Source of the DNA: Micromonospora saelicesensis
Lineage (GTDB): Bacteria; Actinomycetota; Actinomycetes; Mycobacteriales; Micromonosporaceae
Length of the DNA: 64,000 nucleotides
Assembly: GCF_900091575.1 (NCBI RefSeq)
Contig: NZ_FMCR01000001.1
Span: 992,001 to 1,056,000 of the forward strand
Direction: 5' to 3'
The translations under genes were made by a program, and so were the position numbers. Every line of letters begins with the position of its first letter. Positions within the stretch are counted from its first letter, which is position 1. The notes beneath the pieces were generated by a model that saw only the letters and a list, made by a program, of their open reading frames with translations, ran no database searches and was not told where the DNA came from. This document shows positions 49,781 to 59,913 of this stretch, one piece after another.

Positions 49781-50563
49781 TCAGTTGTCGGTGGCGATGC
49801 CGTCGGCGACGCCGCGGGCCACGGTGAGCAGCTTGGCGCGTACCACCCGGGCGGAGGTCATCATCTCGCTGGCCGGCAACGCGCAGGCCAGCACGACGCG
49901 GCGTTCCATGTCCTTGTCCGGCGCGACAAGCACCGCGGCGCAGGCCACCCCCTGGCGGAACTGCCCCATCTCCAGTTGCATGCCGCGCCGGTCACCCGCG
50001 GCCAGATCGGCCTCGAAACTCTCGGTGGTGGTCAGCGTGGCGGTGGTGAACGGGCGCATGCCGTACTCGCGCAGATAGCGGTAGCGCTGATCGGTCGTGA
50101 GGGTGGCGAGCAGCGACTTGCCGAGTGCTGTCGCGTGCGCCCCCTCGTCGAAGCCGGGGACCAGATCCTCCAGGTAGGGCGAGCGGTGCCCCTCGGCGAC
50201 CGCGGTGAGGGCCACCTGACCGCCGACGAACCGACCGAGGTAGTGGCTGTAGCCGGTGTCCAGGGCGGCCCGCCGCAGCGTCTCACCGACCGCCGGCGGG
50301 CCCCGGAACGCCGTCACCAGCTCCCGGTACCGGTCGGCCACCTCCAACCCCACGATGTACGTGCCGTCCTCGCGACGGATCACGTAGCCCTCGTAGGCGA
50401 GGGTGCGGACCAGGTGGTAGGTGGTGGCCACGGTCAGCTCACAGCGCCGGGCGATCTGCTTGACGGTCAGGCCCTTCGGGGCGCGACCGACCGACTCCAG
50501 CACCCGTAGCGCTCGGGACACGCTGCGAATCAGGTCCGAAGGTTCTGCCAAGGGGTCGCGCAC
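49781..50563 (-). CDS. IclR-family transcriptional regulator
   Basis: A 260-residue regulator. The winged helix-turn-helix is RSVSRALRVLESVGRAPKGL, then VKQIARRCELTVATTYHLVRTLAYEGYVIR. The IclR effector domain follows with DEGAHATALGKSLLATL. The GTG at 50563 has GGAGG at good spacing; a GTG two codons earlier overlaps that site. It is divergent from the MFS transporter, which it may control. The start of the shared region holds a 7-bp dyad. Effector unknown. Confidence 0.9.
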   Translation of the reverse strand: MRDPLAEPSDLIRSVSRALRVLESVGRAPKGLTVKQIARRCELTVATTYHLVRTLAYEGYVIRREDGTYIVGLEVADRYRELVTAFRGPPAVGETLRRAALDTGYSHYLGRFVGGQVALTAVAEGHRSPYLEDLVPGFDEGAHATALGKSLLATLTTDQRYRYLREYGMRPFTTATLTTTESFEADLAAGDRRGMQLEMGQFRQGVACAAVLVAPDKDMERRVVLACALPASEMMTSARVVRAKLLTVARGVADGIATDN

Positions 50564-50600
50564 AACCACCTCCGCCGCCGGGGACTTACACCATATGAAA

Positions 50601-50626
50601 AACAGGCCCGGTGCGAAATGCCTGTT
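50601..50626. promoter_or_regulatory. Dyad in the iclR-MFS divergent region
   Basis: AACAGGC (50601-50607) and GCCTGTT (50620-50626) are exact inverted arms 12 bp apart, between the divergent iclR and transporter genes. A possible IclR-type operator; short and unproven. Confidence 0.3.
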
Positions 50627-50717
50627 CGGGTCGAGGATGCCAGATCACCATCCACAGCTTGTGCCCCGCCGGTCACCAGGAGTGCGGTGAGCGGGGCTCA
50701 CGTAGGTTTGCCGAACG

Positions 50718-51947
50718 ATGACCGACACCTCCAATACCCCCGATCCGGCCGTTGCCCAACCCCGCCCGGTGCGGGCCAGCGCCGGCGCAGTCGTCACCAC
50801 AGTGGCCTGCGTACTCCCCGTCTTCCTGCTCGGTGGTCTCGCCGTGCAGATGGGCACGGACCTCGGCTTCTCGCCGGCCGGCCTGGGCCTGGCCGTCTCC
50901 GTCTACTTCGGGGTCAGCGCACTGGCCTCGGTGCCCTCCGGGCGGTTGGTCGAGCGGTACGGGCCGGCAGTGGTGGCCCGCTGCGGCATCCTGCTGGCCG
51001 CCGGCTCGATGCTGGCCGTGGCCGCCTTCGCCCGGTCGTACCCGGTGCTGGTCGGCCTGCTGGCGCTCAGCGCCGCCGCGAACGCGCTCGGCCAGTTGGC
51101 CAGCAACGCCGCGCTGGCCCAGCACGTGCCGGCCCGGCGGCAGGGGCTGTCGTTCGGTGTCAAGCAGGCCGCCATCCCGGTCTCCACCCTGCTGGCCGGG
51201 GTGGCGGTGCCCACCATCGCGCTCACCGCCGGCTGGCGCTGGGCGTTCGTGGCCGCCGCCGTGGCCGCGCTGACGACGCTGGCCGCCGTACCCCGGCAGT
51301 TGCCCGGCCCGGCCCGGCGGCCCGGCGCCGGGCGCGCCGGGCGGGCGACGGCGGCGCTGGTGGTGATCGGCGCGGCGGCGACGTTGGCCTCGGGCGCGGC
51401 CAACTCGTTGGGCACCTTCCTGGTGGACTCCGCCGCGGCCCGGGGGCTGTCGCCGGGCCTCGCCGGCCTCACCCTGACCCTGGGTAGCGCGGTCTGCGTG
51501 GCGGCTCGGGTGGGCGCCGGCTGGTTGGCCGACCGCCGCGAGACCGGCCACGTCGCCCTCATCGCCGCGATGCTGCTCGTCGGCGCGGTCGGGCTGGGCC
51601 TGCTGGCGTTGACCGGCTCGGTGCCGTTGGTGGTCGGCGTGGTGCTCGGCTTCGGCCTGGGCTGGGCCTGGCCCGGCCTGATGAACTTCGCGGTGGTCCG
51701 ACTCCACCCGCAGTCACCGGCCGCCGCCACCTCGATCACACAGACCGGGGTGTACGCGGGCGGCTGTCTCGGCCCGCTGAGCCTGGGCCCACTCGCCGCC
51801 CACCTCGGTTACCCGGCGATGTGGACCATCGCGGCCGTGGCGATGCTGCTCGCCGCCGCCCTCATGCTCGTCGGCAGCCGACTGGTGACCCGCGCCGCCG
51901 CCGCAGCGGGCCGGGACGTGGATCAGCTGGTGCGGTCGGCGATGTAG
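50718..51947 (+). CDS. Major facilitator superfamily transporter
   Basis: A 409-residue protein with twelve predicted helices. The loop 2-3 motif is GRLVERYGPAVVARCG, close to the MFS G-x-x-x-[DE]-R-x-G. The middle loop (ARRPGAGRAGRATAA) is basic, and the second half repeats the pattern in AGWLADRRETGHVALI. It is probably a drug or metabolite exporter of the YcaD/NarK-like single-polypeptide type; substrate unknown. It is divergent from the IclR gene and its 3' end overlaps the prenyl synthase gene by 25 bp in convergent orientation. Confidence 0.9.
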   Translation: MTDTSNTPDPAVAQPRPVRASAGAVVTTVACVLPVFLLGGLAVQMGTDLGFSPAGLGLAVSVYFGVSALASVPSGRLVERYGPAVVARCGILLAAGSMLAVAAFARSYPVLVGLLALSAAANALGQLASNAALAQHVPARRQGLSFGVKQAAIPVSTLLAGVAVPTIALTAGWRWAFVAAAVAALTTLAAVPRQLPGPARRPGAGRAGRATAALVVIGAAATLASGAANSLGTFLVDSAAARGLSPGLAGLTLTLGSAVCVAARVGAGWLADRRETGHVALIAAMLLVGAVGLGLLALTGSVPLVVGVVLGFGLGWAWPGLMNFAVVRLHPQSPAAATSITQTGVYAGGCLGPLSLGPLAAHLGYPAMWTIAAVAMLLAAALMLVGSRLVTRAAAAAGRDVDQLVRSAM

Positions 51948-53008
51948 TCGCAGAGCGACTCGAGCGCGCTGCGGGACGGGCCGGGCGGCAGCGGGGCGAG
52001 CTGCGCGCGGGCCTCCTCGGCGTAGCTGCGCACGGTCTCCCGGGCCCGCTTGAGCGCCGGGCTCTCCCGGAGCAGCCCCAACGCCTCGGCGTGCAGCGCG
52101 TCGTCGGTCAACGGGCCGGTCGCCAGGATCTCCCGCAGCCGCACCGACGACGCGTCGGAGTCGTCCGCCTCGCGGGCGTAGAGCACCGGCAGCGTCGGGA
52201 CACCCTCGCGCAGGTCCGTGCCGGGCGTCTTGCCCGACTGCACCGACTCGGAGGCGATGTCCAGCAGGTCGTCGGAGAGTTGGAAGGCGACGCCGATCGT
52301 CTCGCCGTACCCGGCGAGGGCCTCCACGTGCTCCGGGGCGGCACCACCGAACATGCCGCCGAACCGGGCGGACGTGGCGATCAGCGAGCCGGTCTTCTCG
52401 GCGATCACGTGCAGGTAGTGGGCCACCGGGTCGTCGTCGGCGCGCGGCCCGACCGTCTCCGCGATCTGGCCGTGCACCAGCCGGGCGAAGGTGCGCGCCT
52501 GCAACCGGACCGCCTCGGGGCCCAGGTCGGCGGCGATGTCCGCCGCGCGGGCGAAGAGGTAGTCGCCGACCAGGATGGCGACCGAGTTGGTCCACCGGGA
52601 ATTCGCGCTCGGCGCGCCTCGACGGACGGCGGCCTCGTCCATCACGTCGTCGTGGTAGAGGGTGGCGAGGTGCGTGAGCTCCATCACCACGGCGGCCGGG
52701 ACAACCTGCGCACCGGTCGGGTCACCGAACTGGGCGCCGAGCGCCACCAGCAACGGCCGGAACCGCTTCCCGCCGGCCTCGACGAGGTGCCGGGCGGCCT
52801 CGGTGACGAACGGGTCGGCGCTGGCCACGCTGGCCCGCAACTCGACCTCGACCGTGTCCAGAAGACCCAGCACGGACGCCTCGACACGAGGATCGGCGAG
52901 GTTGAGGCCAAGCGCGCCGAACTGACTCGTGCTCGCCCGACCCCGACGACCGCCGGAGCCGGAGGCACCTGAACGCTCGCCCGCCGGTTTCACCACGCTA
53001 TCAACCAT
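51923..53008 (-). CDS. Polyprenyl diphosphate synthase (long-chain trans type)
   Basis: A 361-residue class I prenyl transferase. The first Asp-rich motif is DDVMD (120-124) in LATLYHDDVMDEAAVRRG; the second is DDLLD near residue 245 in GVAFQLSDDLLDIASESVQSGKTPGTDLREG. The residues before the first motif (Leu-Tyr-His) are small, typical of chains of seven to nine isoprene units, so it probably makes the menaquinone side chain. The N terminus has a 30-residue disordered extension. It follows the nuo operon in the same direction with a terminator between; the same neighbourhood occurs in Streptomyces. Confidence 0.92.
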   Translation of the reverse strand: MVDSVVKPAGERSGASGSGGRRGRASTSQFGALGLNLADPRVEASVLGLLDTVEVELRASVASADPFVTEAARHLVEAGGKRFRPLLVALGAQFGDPTGAQVVPAAVVMELTHLATLYHDDVMDEAAVRRGAPSANSRWTNSVAILVGDYLFARAADIAADLGPEAVRLQARTFARLVHGQIAETVGPRADDDPVAHYLHVIAEKTGSLIATSARFGGMFGGAAPEHVEALAGYGETIGVAFQLSDDLLDIASESVQSGKTPGTDLREGVPTLPVLYAREADDSDASSVRLREILATGPLTDDALHAEALGLLRESPALKRARETVRSYAEEARAQLAPLPPGPSRSALESLCDYIADRTS

Positions 53009-53045
53009 GCCACACCCGTTCGACCTGCTCCGGCCCGGGGATACG

Positions 53046-53085
53046 CACCGGGGGCCGGCACGTGAACACGCGCCGACCCCCGGTG
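53046..53085 (-). terminator. Terminator at the end of the nuo operon
   Basis: 14-bp arms (53046-53059 and 53072-53085) with one G:T-type mismatch and a 12-nt loop, 14 bp past the nuoN stop. Confidence 0.8.
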
Positions 53086-53098
53086 ATCGATCCTTCGG

Positions 53099-54652
53099 TC
53101 ATCGAACGAATTCGGCGGCTCCGGCAGCCAGATCGAGCAGCGGCGCCGGGGCGACGCCCAACACCAGGGTCGCCAGCACGCCGATCATCAGCGCTGCGGA
53201 GGTGAGCCCACCGGGCACCATGACGGTCGGGGTGGACTCGCCCGGCTCGGAGAGCCACATCATCACCACGACCCGCAGGTACGGGAACGCGAGGATCATG
53301 CTGGTCAGCACACCGGCGATCACCAGCCAGGCCTGGCCACCCTCCAGCGCCGGCCCGAAGATGGCGAACTTGCTGGTGAAGCCGCTGGTCAGCGGGATAC
53401 CGGCGAAGGCCAGCAGGATGAACGTGAACAGCGCGGCGAAGAACGGCGACCGCCGGCCCAGCCCGGCCCAGCGGGACAGGTGGGTGGCCTCGCCGTCGTC
53501 GTCCCGTACCAGCGTCACCACGGCGAACGCGGCCAGCACCGAGAAGCCGTACGCGACCAGGTAGAACATCGTGCCGGCCAGCCCGTCGCGGCTCGGTGCC
53601 AACACACCGACCAGCAGGTAGCCGGCGTTGGCGATCGAGGAGTACGCGAGCAGCCGCTTGATGTCGGTCTGGGTGACCGCGAGCACCGCACCCACCAGCA
53701 TGGTCAGCACCGCCACCGCGCCGAGGACCGGCGTGAAGTCCCAGTTGGCGTCGGCGAACGCGACCTGGAAGACGCGCAGCAGGGCACCGAACGCGGCGAC
53801 CTTGGTGCAGGCCGCCATGAACCCGGTGACCGGGGTCGGAGCGCCCTGGTAGACGTCCGGGGTCCAGACGTGGAACGGGGCCGCCGCGGCCTTGAAGAGC
53901 AGACCGATGGCGAGCAGCGCCATGCCAGCGAAGAGCAGCACCGGGCTGGCCGGCGACTCGCCCACCGCCGCGTGGATGGTGGCGAAGTCGACGCCGGCCG
54001 AGCGGCCCGGGATGCCGGCGGTGAAGCCGTAGATCAGGGCCACGCCGAACAGGAAGAACGCCGAGGCGTAGGCGCCGAGCAGGAAGTACTTCATCGCCGC
54101 CTCCTGGCTCAGCAGGCGCCGGCGACGGGCCAGCGCGCAGAGCAGGTAGAGCGGCAGGGAGAAGACCTCGAGTGCGATGAACATGGTCAGCAGGTCGTTC
54201 GCCGCCACGAAGATCAGCATGCCGCCGATCGCGAACGTGGTCAGCGGGTAGACCTCGGTGAGACCGTTGCGCCCCTCGGCCTGCCGCCGGTCGTCGGCCG
54301 ACTCCGCGGTCACCGCGGCCTGGGCGACGAACGCCCCGCCCCGCTCGACCGAGCGGTCACCGATCAGCAGCAGCGCCATCGCCGCCAGCACCAGGATCGC
54401 GCCCTGGAGGAAGAGCGTCGGCCCGTCGATCGCGAGCGCCTGGCCCGCGGTGATGATCCGCTCATCGGCGCTGAGGACCACCATGGTCAGTGCCGCGAGC
54501 ACCGCGAGCAGCGCCAGCGTCAACTGCACGACGTGCCGCCAGCGACGAGGCACCAGGGCCTCGACCAGCACGCCGAGCAACGCCGTGCCCAGCATGATCA
54601 GGATCGGAGAGATCGCCGCGTAGTCGATCGACGGCAGCTTCAACTCGGTCAC
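53099..54652 (-). CDS. nuoN: NADH-quinone oxidoreductase subunit N
   Basis: A 517-residue antiporter-like membrane subunit of complex I with about 14 helices. The proton-channel segment AAAPFHVWTPDVYQGAPTPVTGFMAACTKVAAFGALLRV is typical of NuoN, and KRLLAYSSIANAGYLLVG is the conserved subunit N/M block. It pumps protons in the membrane arm. The ATG overlaps the nuoM stop (ATGA). Last gene of the operon before the terminator. Length is normal for actinobacteria. Confidence 0.97.
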   Translation of the reverse strand: MTELKLPSIDYAAISPILIMLGTALLGVLVEALVPRRWRHVVQLTLALLAVLAALTMVVLSADERIITAGQALAIDGPTLFLQGAILVLAAMALLLIGDRSVERGGAFVAQAAVTAESADDRRQAEGRNGLTEVYPLTTFAIGGMLIFVAANDLLTMFIALEVFSLPLYLLCALARRRRLLSQEAAMKYFLLGAYASAFFLFGVALIYGFTAGIPGRSAGVDFATIHAAVGESPASPVLLFAGMALLAIGLLFKAAAAPFHVWTPDVYQGAPTPVTGFMAACTKVAAFGALLRVFQVAFADANWDFTPVLGAVAVLTMLVGAVLAVTQTDIKRLLAYSSIANAGYLLVGVLAPSRDGLAGTMFYLVAYGFSVLAAFAVVTLVRDDDGEATHLSRWAGLGRRSPFFAALFTFILLAFAGIPLTSGFTSKFAIFGPALEGGQAWLVIAGVLTSMILAFPYLRVVVMMWLSEPGESTPTVMVPGGLTSAALMIGVLATLVLGVAPAPLLDLAAGAAEFVR

Positions 54653-56184
54653 TTTGCCGCCTCCTGGACGGTGCCGCCCACGGACGGCGCCGGGTCGGTT
54701 CTGCCGATGTCGTCCATGGTCGCCTGGACGGCGGGGTTGATCACGTCAGTGACCGGCTTGGGGAAGAAGCCGAGCAGCACGATCAGCGCGATCAGCGGGG
54801 CGACCACGACCTTCTCGCGCAGGTTGAGGTCCCGGCGCATGCCGTCGACCTCGGTCAGCGCCGGGTTGAGGGTGCCCTGGGTGGTGCGCTGCACCATCCA
54901 CAGCACGTACGCGGCGGCCAGGATGATGCCGAGCGTGGCGATGACCGCGACCGGCTTGTTCACAGTGAAGGTGCCGATCAGCACCAGGAACTCGGAGATG
55001 AACGGCGCCGTGCCGGGCAGCGCGAGCGAGGCGAGACCGGCAAAGAAGAGCACACCGGCGAGCACCGGGACGAGCTTGCCGGCGCCACCGAAGTCGCTGA
55101 TCAGCGACGAACCACGCCGGGAGATCAGCATGCCCACCACCAGGAAGAGCAGGCCGGTGGCCAGCCCGTGGTTGAGCATGTAGAGCACCGCGCCGGTGCC
55201 AGCCTGGGTGGTGAAGGCGAAGATGCCCACGCCGATGAAGCCGAAGTGCGCGATCGAGGTGTACGACACCAGCCGCTTGAGGTCGTTCTGGCCGACCGCC
55301 AGCAGCGCGGCGTAGACGATGCCGATCACGCCCAGGGCCAGCGCCCACGGTGCGAACCACTTCGACGCCTCGGGGAACAGCGGCAGGCAGTAGCGCAGGA
55401 TGCCGAAGGTGCCGACCTTGTCCAGCACGCCGACGAGCAACGCCGCCGCGCCCGCCGGGGCGGCGCCACCGGCATCGGGCAACCAGGTGTGGAACGGGAA
55501 GAACGGCGCCTTGATGGCGAACGCGAGGAAGAAGCCGAGGAACAGCCACCGCTCGGTGCCGGTGCTGATGTCGACCTGCGAGAGCGCCTGCCAGTCGAAG
55601 GTCTTTCCGCCGACCACCCACAGGCCGATCACCGCGGCCAGCATGAACAGACCGCCGACGAGCGAGTAGAGGAAGAACTTCACCGCCGCGTACTGCCGCT
55701 GGTGACCGCCGTAGCTGCCGATGAGGAAGTACATCGGCACCAGCATGACCTCGAAGAACACGTAGAACAGGAAGACGTCGGCGGCCGCGAAGACGCCGAT
55801 CATCGTGCACTCGAGGACCAGCAGCAGTGCGAAGTAGACGGGCACCGACCGCTTCGACGACTCGGCGTCGTGCCACGACGCCAGGATCACCAGCGGCACC
55901 AGCACCGCGATCAGCATCAGCATCACCAGCGCGATGCCGTCGGCGGCGAAGGTGAAGCTGACCCCCCAGTTCGGAATCCAGGAGTACGACTCGCGGAACT
56001 GGAACCGGTCACCGCCGGCGTTGAAGCTGACCCACATCACCACCGAGAGCACCAGCACGAGCAGCGACCAGGCGAACGCCACCTGCTTGGCCAGCTCCGG
56101 GCGGTGGCGCGGCAGGAAGGCCACCACCAGGGCGCCCACCAGCGGCGCCACGGTGAGCACCGAGAGGAACGGGAAGTTGGACAT
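54649..56184 (-). CDS. nuoM: NADH-quinone oxidoreductase subunit M
   Basis: A 511-residue antiporter-like membrane subunit. The block IKAPFFPFHTWLPDAGGAAPAGAAALLVGVLDKVGTFGILRY and KRLVSYTSIAHFGFIGVGIFAF are the NuoM signature. The Glu in LFYVFFEVMLVPMYFLIG is the conserved channel residue. Overlaps nuoN by 4 bp and follows nuoL after 64 bp. Confidence 0.97.
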   Translation of the reverse strand: MSNFPFLSVLTVAPLVGALVVAFLPRHRPELAKQVAFAWSLLVLVLSVVMWVSFNAGGDRFQFRESYSWIPNWGVSFTFAADGIALVMLMLIAVLVPLVILASWHDAESSKRSVPVYFALLLVLECTMIGVFAAADVFLFYVFFEVMLVPMYFLIGSYGGHQRQYAAVKFFLYSLVGGLFMLAAVIGLWVVGGKTFDWQALSQVDISTGTERWLFLGFFLAFAIKAPFFPFHTWLPDAGGAAPAGAAALLVGVLDKVGTFGILRYCLPLFPEASKWFAPWALALGVIGIVYAALLAVGQNDLKRLVSYTSIAHFGFIGVGIFAFTTQAGTGAVLYMLNHGLATGLLFLVVGMLISRRGSSLISDFGGAGKLVPVLAGVLFFAGLASLALPGTAPFISEFLVLIGTFTVNKPVAVIATLGIILAAAYVLWMVQRTTQGTLNPALTEVDGMRRDLNLREKVVVAPLIALIVLLGFFPKPVTDVINPAVQATMDDIGRTDPAPSVGGTVQEAAK

Positions 56185-56248
56185 TATGCGGCCTTACCTC
56201 CGTCGTCACTGCGTGGTCCGCCGGCGGGGGCGGCAGGAAAGAGGTCGA

Positions 56249-58174
56249 TCACGCCAACCACCCCGCCTGCACCGCCAGGAACGCCGCCATCACCAGCAGC
56301 GCGCCGGCCAGGATCGAGGTGGCGTACGAGCGGACAAAGCCGGTCTGCATCCGACGGAGGCGACCCGAGCCCCCGCCGACCGCGGCGGCGAGCCCGTTGA
56401 CGAGCCCGTCGATGCCCCGGTTGTCGAGGTACACCAGCGCCCGGGTGAGGAAGATGCCCGGCTTCTCGAAGACCGCCTCGTTGACCGTGTCGGTGTAGAG
56501 GTTGCGCCGGGCGGCGGTGACCAGCACCCCGGCCGGCTGCGGTGCGGTGGCCGTGCCGGCCCGGAACAGGAACCAGGCGAGCCCGGCACCGAGCACGGTG
56601 ACCAGCAGCGACAGGATGGTGATCACGGTGTGCGAGAGGACAGCCGCGTGCTCCGCGTGCTCGCCGCCCAGCCCGGCGGTCTCCGTCAGCCAGTCCGGAA
56701 CGGACGTGGCGAGCAGGAAGCCGGCGCCGACCGACCCGACCGCCAGCAGGATCAGCGGGATGGTCATCAGCTTCGGCGACTCGTGCGGGTGCTCGATGTC
56801 CTCGGTCCACCGCTGCGGCCCGTGGAACGTGAGCACGAACAGCCGCGTCATGTAGAACGCGGTGAGCCCAGCGCCGAGCAGTGCCGCACCGCCGAAGAGC
56901 CAGGCGGTCCAGTCCTCCCGCTCGAAGGCGGCCACGATGATCGGCTCCTTGGAGAAGAAGCCGGAGAAGGGAAACATGCCGATGATGGCCAGCCAGCCCA
57001 TCATGAAGGTCAACCAGGTGATCTTCATGTACTTGGACAGCCCACCGAAGCGGCGGATGTCGACCTGGTCCTTCATTCCGTGCATGACCGAGCCGGCGCC
57101 CAGGAACATGTTGGCCTTGAAGAAGCCGTGCGCCAGCAGGTGCACGATGGCCAGCGCGTACGCCGCGCCGCCGAGGCCGACGCCGAGGAACATGTAGCCG
57201 ATCTGGCTCACCGTCGACCAGGCGAGCACCCGCTTGATGTCGTCCTTGGCCGCACCGATGATGCAGCCGATCAGCAGGGTGAGCGCGCCGACGCTGACCA
57301 CCACGAGTTGCAGCGTCGAGTTGGCCGAGAAGATCGGGTTGGACCGGGCGATCAGGTAGACGCCCGCGGTGACCATGGTGGCGGCGTGGATGAGCGCCGA
57401 CACCGGGGTCGGACCCTCCATCGCGTCCGGCAACCACGCCTGGAGCGGGAACTGGCCGGACTTACCGGCCGCCCCGAGCAGCAGCAACAGGCCGAGGACC
57501 AGCACTGTGGTGCCGGTCAGCGCGCCGACACCGTTGAACACCTCGTCGTACTGGGTGGTGCCCAGGGTGGCGAACATGATGAAGATGCCGATGGCCAGGC
57601 CGGCGTCGCCGACCCGGTTCATCAGGAACGCCTTCTTGCCGGCGGTGGCCGCGCTCGGCCGCTCGGTCCAGAAGGAGATCAGCAGGTACGACGCCAGACC
57701 GACGCCCTCCCAGCCGAAGTACAGCATCACGTAGTTGTTGCCGAGCACCAGCAGCAGCATCGCCGCGACGAACAGGTTGAAGTACGCGAAGAACCGACGA
57801 CGGCCCGCGTCGTGCGACATGTACTCCACCGCGTACAGGTGGATCAGGAAGCCCACCCCGGTGATCAGCAGTACGAAGACCGCGGCCAGCGGGTCGAAGA
57901 GCAGGCCGAAGTCGACGCGCAGATCACCGACAGCGATGAAGTCCCAGAGGCTCAGCTCGACCGACTTGTTCTCCAGGCCACGCAGCTGGAAGAAGAAGCT
58001 CAGGCCGAGCACGAACGCGGCGCCGATGGCGGCGACGCCCAACCAGTGCCCCCAGCGGTCGGCCCGGCGGCCGAGCAGCAGCAGGATGGCCGCGCTGACC
58101 AGCGGGATCGCCACCAGCAGCCAGACGCCCCCAAGCAGCCCCGTGGCCTGGGCGTATTCCACAGTCTCTTCCAC
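56249..58174 (-). CDS. nuoL: NADH-quinone oxidoreductase subunit L
   Basis: A 641-residue antiporter-like subunit with the long lateral helix expected at the C terminus. GKSGQFPLQAWLPDAMEGPTPVSALIHAATMVTAGVYLIAR and KRVLAWSTVSQIGYMFLGVG are the NuoL signature. It is the distal proton channel of the membrane arm. Starts 12 bp after the nuoK stop region; a gap of 64 bp separates it from nuoM and is the widest in the operon part seen. Confidence 0.97.
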   Translation of the reverse strand: MEETVEYAQATGLLGGVWLLVAIPLVSAAILLLLGRRADRWGHWLGVAAIGAAFVLGLSFFFQLRGLENKSVELSLWDFIAVGDLRVDFGLLFDPLAAVFVLLITGVGFLIHLYAVEYMSHDAGRRRFFAYFNLFVAAMLLLVLGNNYVMLYFGWEGVGLASYLLISFWTERPSAATAGKKAFLMNRVGDAGLAIGIFIMFATLGTTQYDEVFNGVGALTGTTVLVLGLLLLLGAAGKSGQFPLQAWLPDAMEGPTPVSALIHAATMVTAGVYLIARSNPIFSANSTLQLVVVSVGALTLLIGCIIGAAKDDIKRVLAWSTVSQIGYMFLGVGLGGAAYALAIVHLLAHGFFKANMFLGAGSVMHGMKDQVDIRRFGGLSKYMKITWLTFMMGWLAIIGMFPFSGFFSKEPIIVAAFEREDWTAWLFGGAALLGAGLTAFYMTRLFVLTFHGPQRWTEDIEHPHESPKLMTIPLILLAVGSVGAGFLLATSVPDWLTETAGLGGEHAEHAAVLSHTVITILSLLVTVLGAGLAWFLFRAGTATAPQPAGVLVTAARRNLYTDTVNEAVFEKPGIFLTRALVYLDNRGIDGLVNGLAAAVGGGSGRLRRMQTGFVRSYATSILAGALLVMAAFLAVQAGWLA

Positions 58175-58186
58175 CGGTGGACCCCT

Positions 58187-58504
58187 CTAGTACTTGAGCA
58201 GGTTGGCGTCGTCGACACTCGCCGAGCGTCGCGTCCGGAAGATGGACATGATGATCGCGAGCCCGACCACGACCTCGGCCGCCGCCACCACCATCACGAA
58301 GAACGCCATGATCTGGCCGTTGAGGTCACCGTTGATCCGGCTGAAGGTGACCAGCGTCAGGTTGGCCGCGTTGAGCATCAGCTCCACGCACATGAACAGC
58401 ACGATCGCGTTGCGCCGGACCAGCACCCCGGCGGCGCCGATGGTGAACAGCACCGCGGCGAGCACGAGGTAGTAGGTCGGCTCGACCGAGAAGAACGATT
58501 CCAT
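58187..58504 (-). CDS. nuoK: NADH-quinone oxidoreductase subunit K
   Basis: A 105-residue protein with three membrane helices. [27 protein letters not shown] contains the conserved glutamate of the fourth proton pathway, and [17 protein letters not shown] holds the second. Its ATG overlaps the nuoJ stop by one base. Complete and of normal length. Confidence 0.97.
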   Translation of the reverse strand: MESFFSVEPTYYLVLAAVLFTIGAAGVLVRRNAIVLFMCVELMLNAANLTLVTFSRINGDLNGQIMAFFVMVVAAAEVVVGLAIIMSIFRTRRSASVDDANLLKY

Positions 58505-59274
58505 TACTTGTCCGTCCCCTTCAGCGAGGTCTCCTCGGCGGTCAGCTCGCGCTGCGGAAGAATCGCCGGGGTGCTGCGGTCGGTCAGGCGGCCGTCGGGC
58601 AGCCGGGCCGGGGTGGCCACCGAGGAGGAGGTCGCGAAGACGCCGGGGCCCGGTTTCGGGCCGGGGTAGTTGCCCGGGGCGAAGCGTGCCTTCATTGTCG
58701 ACACCTGGTCGATCTTGTCCTGCTTACGCCGCTCGACGTGGGCCAGCACCATGGCACCGACCGCCGCGGTGATCAGCAGCGCCGAGGTCAGCTCGAACGC
58801 GAAGACGTACTTGGTGAACAGCAGCCGGGCGATGCCCTGCACGTTCCCCTCGGCGTTGACCTGCTCGAGACCGGCCGTGCTGGTCCGGTCCAGTGCCTGG
58901 TAGAGCCCCGTGCCGACCAGGCCGGCGAAGCCCAGGCCGAGCACGATCGCGGCGACCCGCTGGCCGCGCAGCGTCTCGATCAGCGAGTCCGTGGAGTCCC
59001 GACCGACCAGCATCAGCACGAAGAGGAAGAGCATCATGATCGCGCCGGTGTAGACGATGATCTGCACCATGCCGATGAACGGACCGGCCTGGAGGACGTA
59101 GAACACGCCCAGGCAGAGCATGGTCAGCACCAGCCACAGCGCCGAGTGCACGGCGTTGCGCGCGGCCACCATCCCGATCCCGCCGATCAGCGCGAGCGGG
59201 GCGAGGATCCAGAAGGTGACCGCCTCGCCGGTGGAGACCGAACCCGCCGCGGCGAGCACCGTAGACGTGGTCAT
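58504..59274 (-). CDS. nuoJ: NADH-quinone oxidoreductase subunit J
   Basis: A 256-residue protein with five membrane helices. [52 protein letters not shown] is the conserved core. The C-terminal 70 residues ([26 protein letters not shown], then [22 protein letters not shown]) extend beyond the E. coli protein and are typical of actinobacterial NuoJ; they are probably cytosolic. ATGA overlap with nuoI. Confidence 0.96.
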   Translation of the reverse strand: MTTSTVLAAAGSVSTGEAVTFWILAPLALIGGIGMVAARNAVHSALWLVLTMLCLGVFYVLQAGPFIGMVQIIVYTGAIMMLFLFVLMLVGRDSTDSLIETLRGQRVAAIVLGLGFAGLVGTGLYQALDRTSTAGLEQVNAEGNVQGIARLLFTKYVFAFELTSALLITAAVGAMVLAHVERRKQDKIDQVSTMKARFAPGNYPGPKPGPGVFATSSSVATPARLPDGRLTDRSTPAILPQRELTAEETSLKGTDK

Positions 59275-59912
59275 GCTTCCTCTCCCTTGCCGGCCGCCAC
59301 GCGCTGGGCGGCCTGCTCGGCGCCCGGGAACGTCACGCCGGGGTGCTCCTCGACCTTGTAGCGGCCAGGGCCCATCGGGGACGTTTCCGCACCGGCGGAG
59401 GTGCCCGGGTTGTCCAGCGCGCCGACGTAGTAGTCCTTCTCGCTGTCACCCAGCCGCATCGGGTGCGGAGGCTGCTCCATGCCCTCCAGCAACGGCGCGA
59501 GCAACTGCTCCTTGGTGAAGATCAGGTCCTGCCGGTTGTCCCGGGCCAACTCGTACTCGTTGCTCATGGTGAGCGACCGGGTCGGGCAGGCCTCGATGCA
59601 CAGCCCGCAGAAGATGCAGCGGGCGTAGTTGATCTGGTAGATGCTGGCGTACCGCTCACCCGGCGAGAAGCGCTGCTCGTCGGTGTTGTCGCCACCCTCG
59701 ACGTAGATCGCGTCCGCCGGGCAGGCCCAGGCGCACAGCTCGCAGCCGATGCACTTCTCCAGGCCGTCCGGGTGCCGGTTGAGGATGTGCCGCCCGTGGT
59801 AGCGCGGCGCCGACACCGGCGGCTTGAACGGGTAGTCGGTCGTAACGACCTTCCTGAACATGTGCGAGAAGGTGACACCGAATCCCTTGAACGTTCCGGT
59901 GATCGCGCCCAC
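59271..59912 (-). CDS. nuoI: NADH-quinone oxidoreductase subunit I (two 4Fe-4S clusters)
   Basis: A 213-residue ferredoxin-like subunit of the peripheral arm. [12 protein letters not shown] and [12 protein letters not shown] bind the N6a and N6b clusters that pass electrons toward quinone. The GTG at 59912 is chosen because GGGAGG precedes it at good spacing and residues before it are not family-like. Only 1 bp separates it from the nuoH stop. The C terminus is extended and polar, as in other actinobacteria. Confidence 0.96.
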   Translation of the reverse strand: MGAITGTFKGFGVTFSHMFRKVVTTDYPFKPPVSAPRYHGRHILNRHPDGLEKCIGCELCAWACPADAIYVEGGDNTDEQRFSPGERYASIYQINYARCIFCGLCIEACPTRSLTMSNEYELARDNRQDLIFTKEQLLAPLLEGMEQPPHPMRLGDSEKDYYVGALDNPGTSAGAETSPMGPGRYKVEEHPGVTFPGAEQAAQRVAAGKGEEA

Positions 59913-59913
59913 G

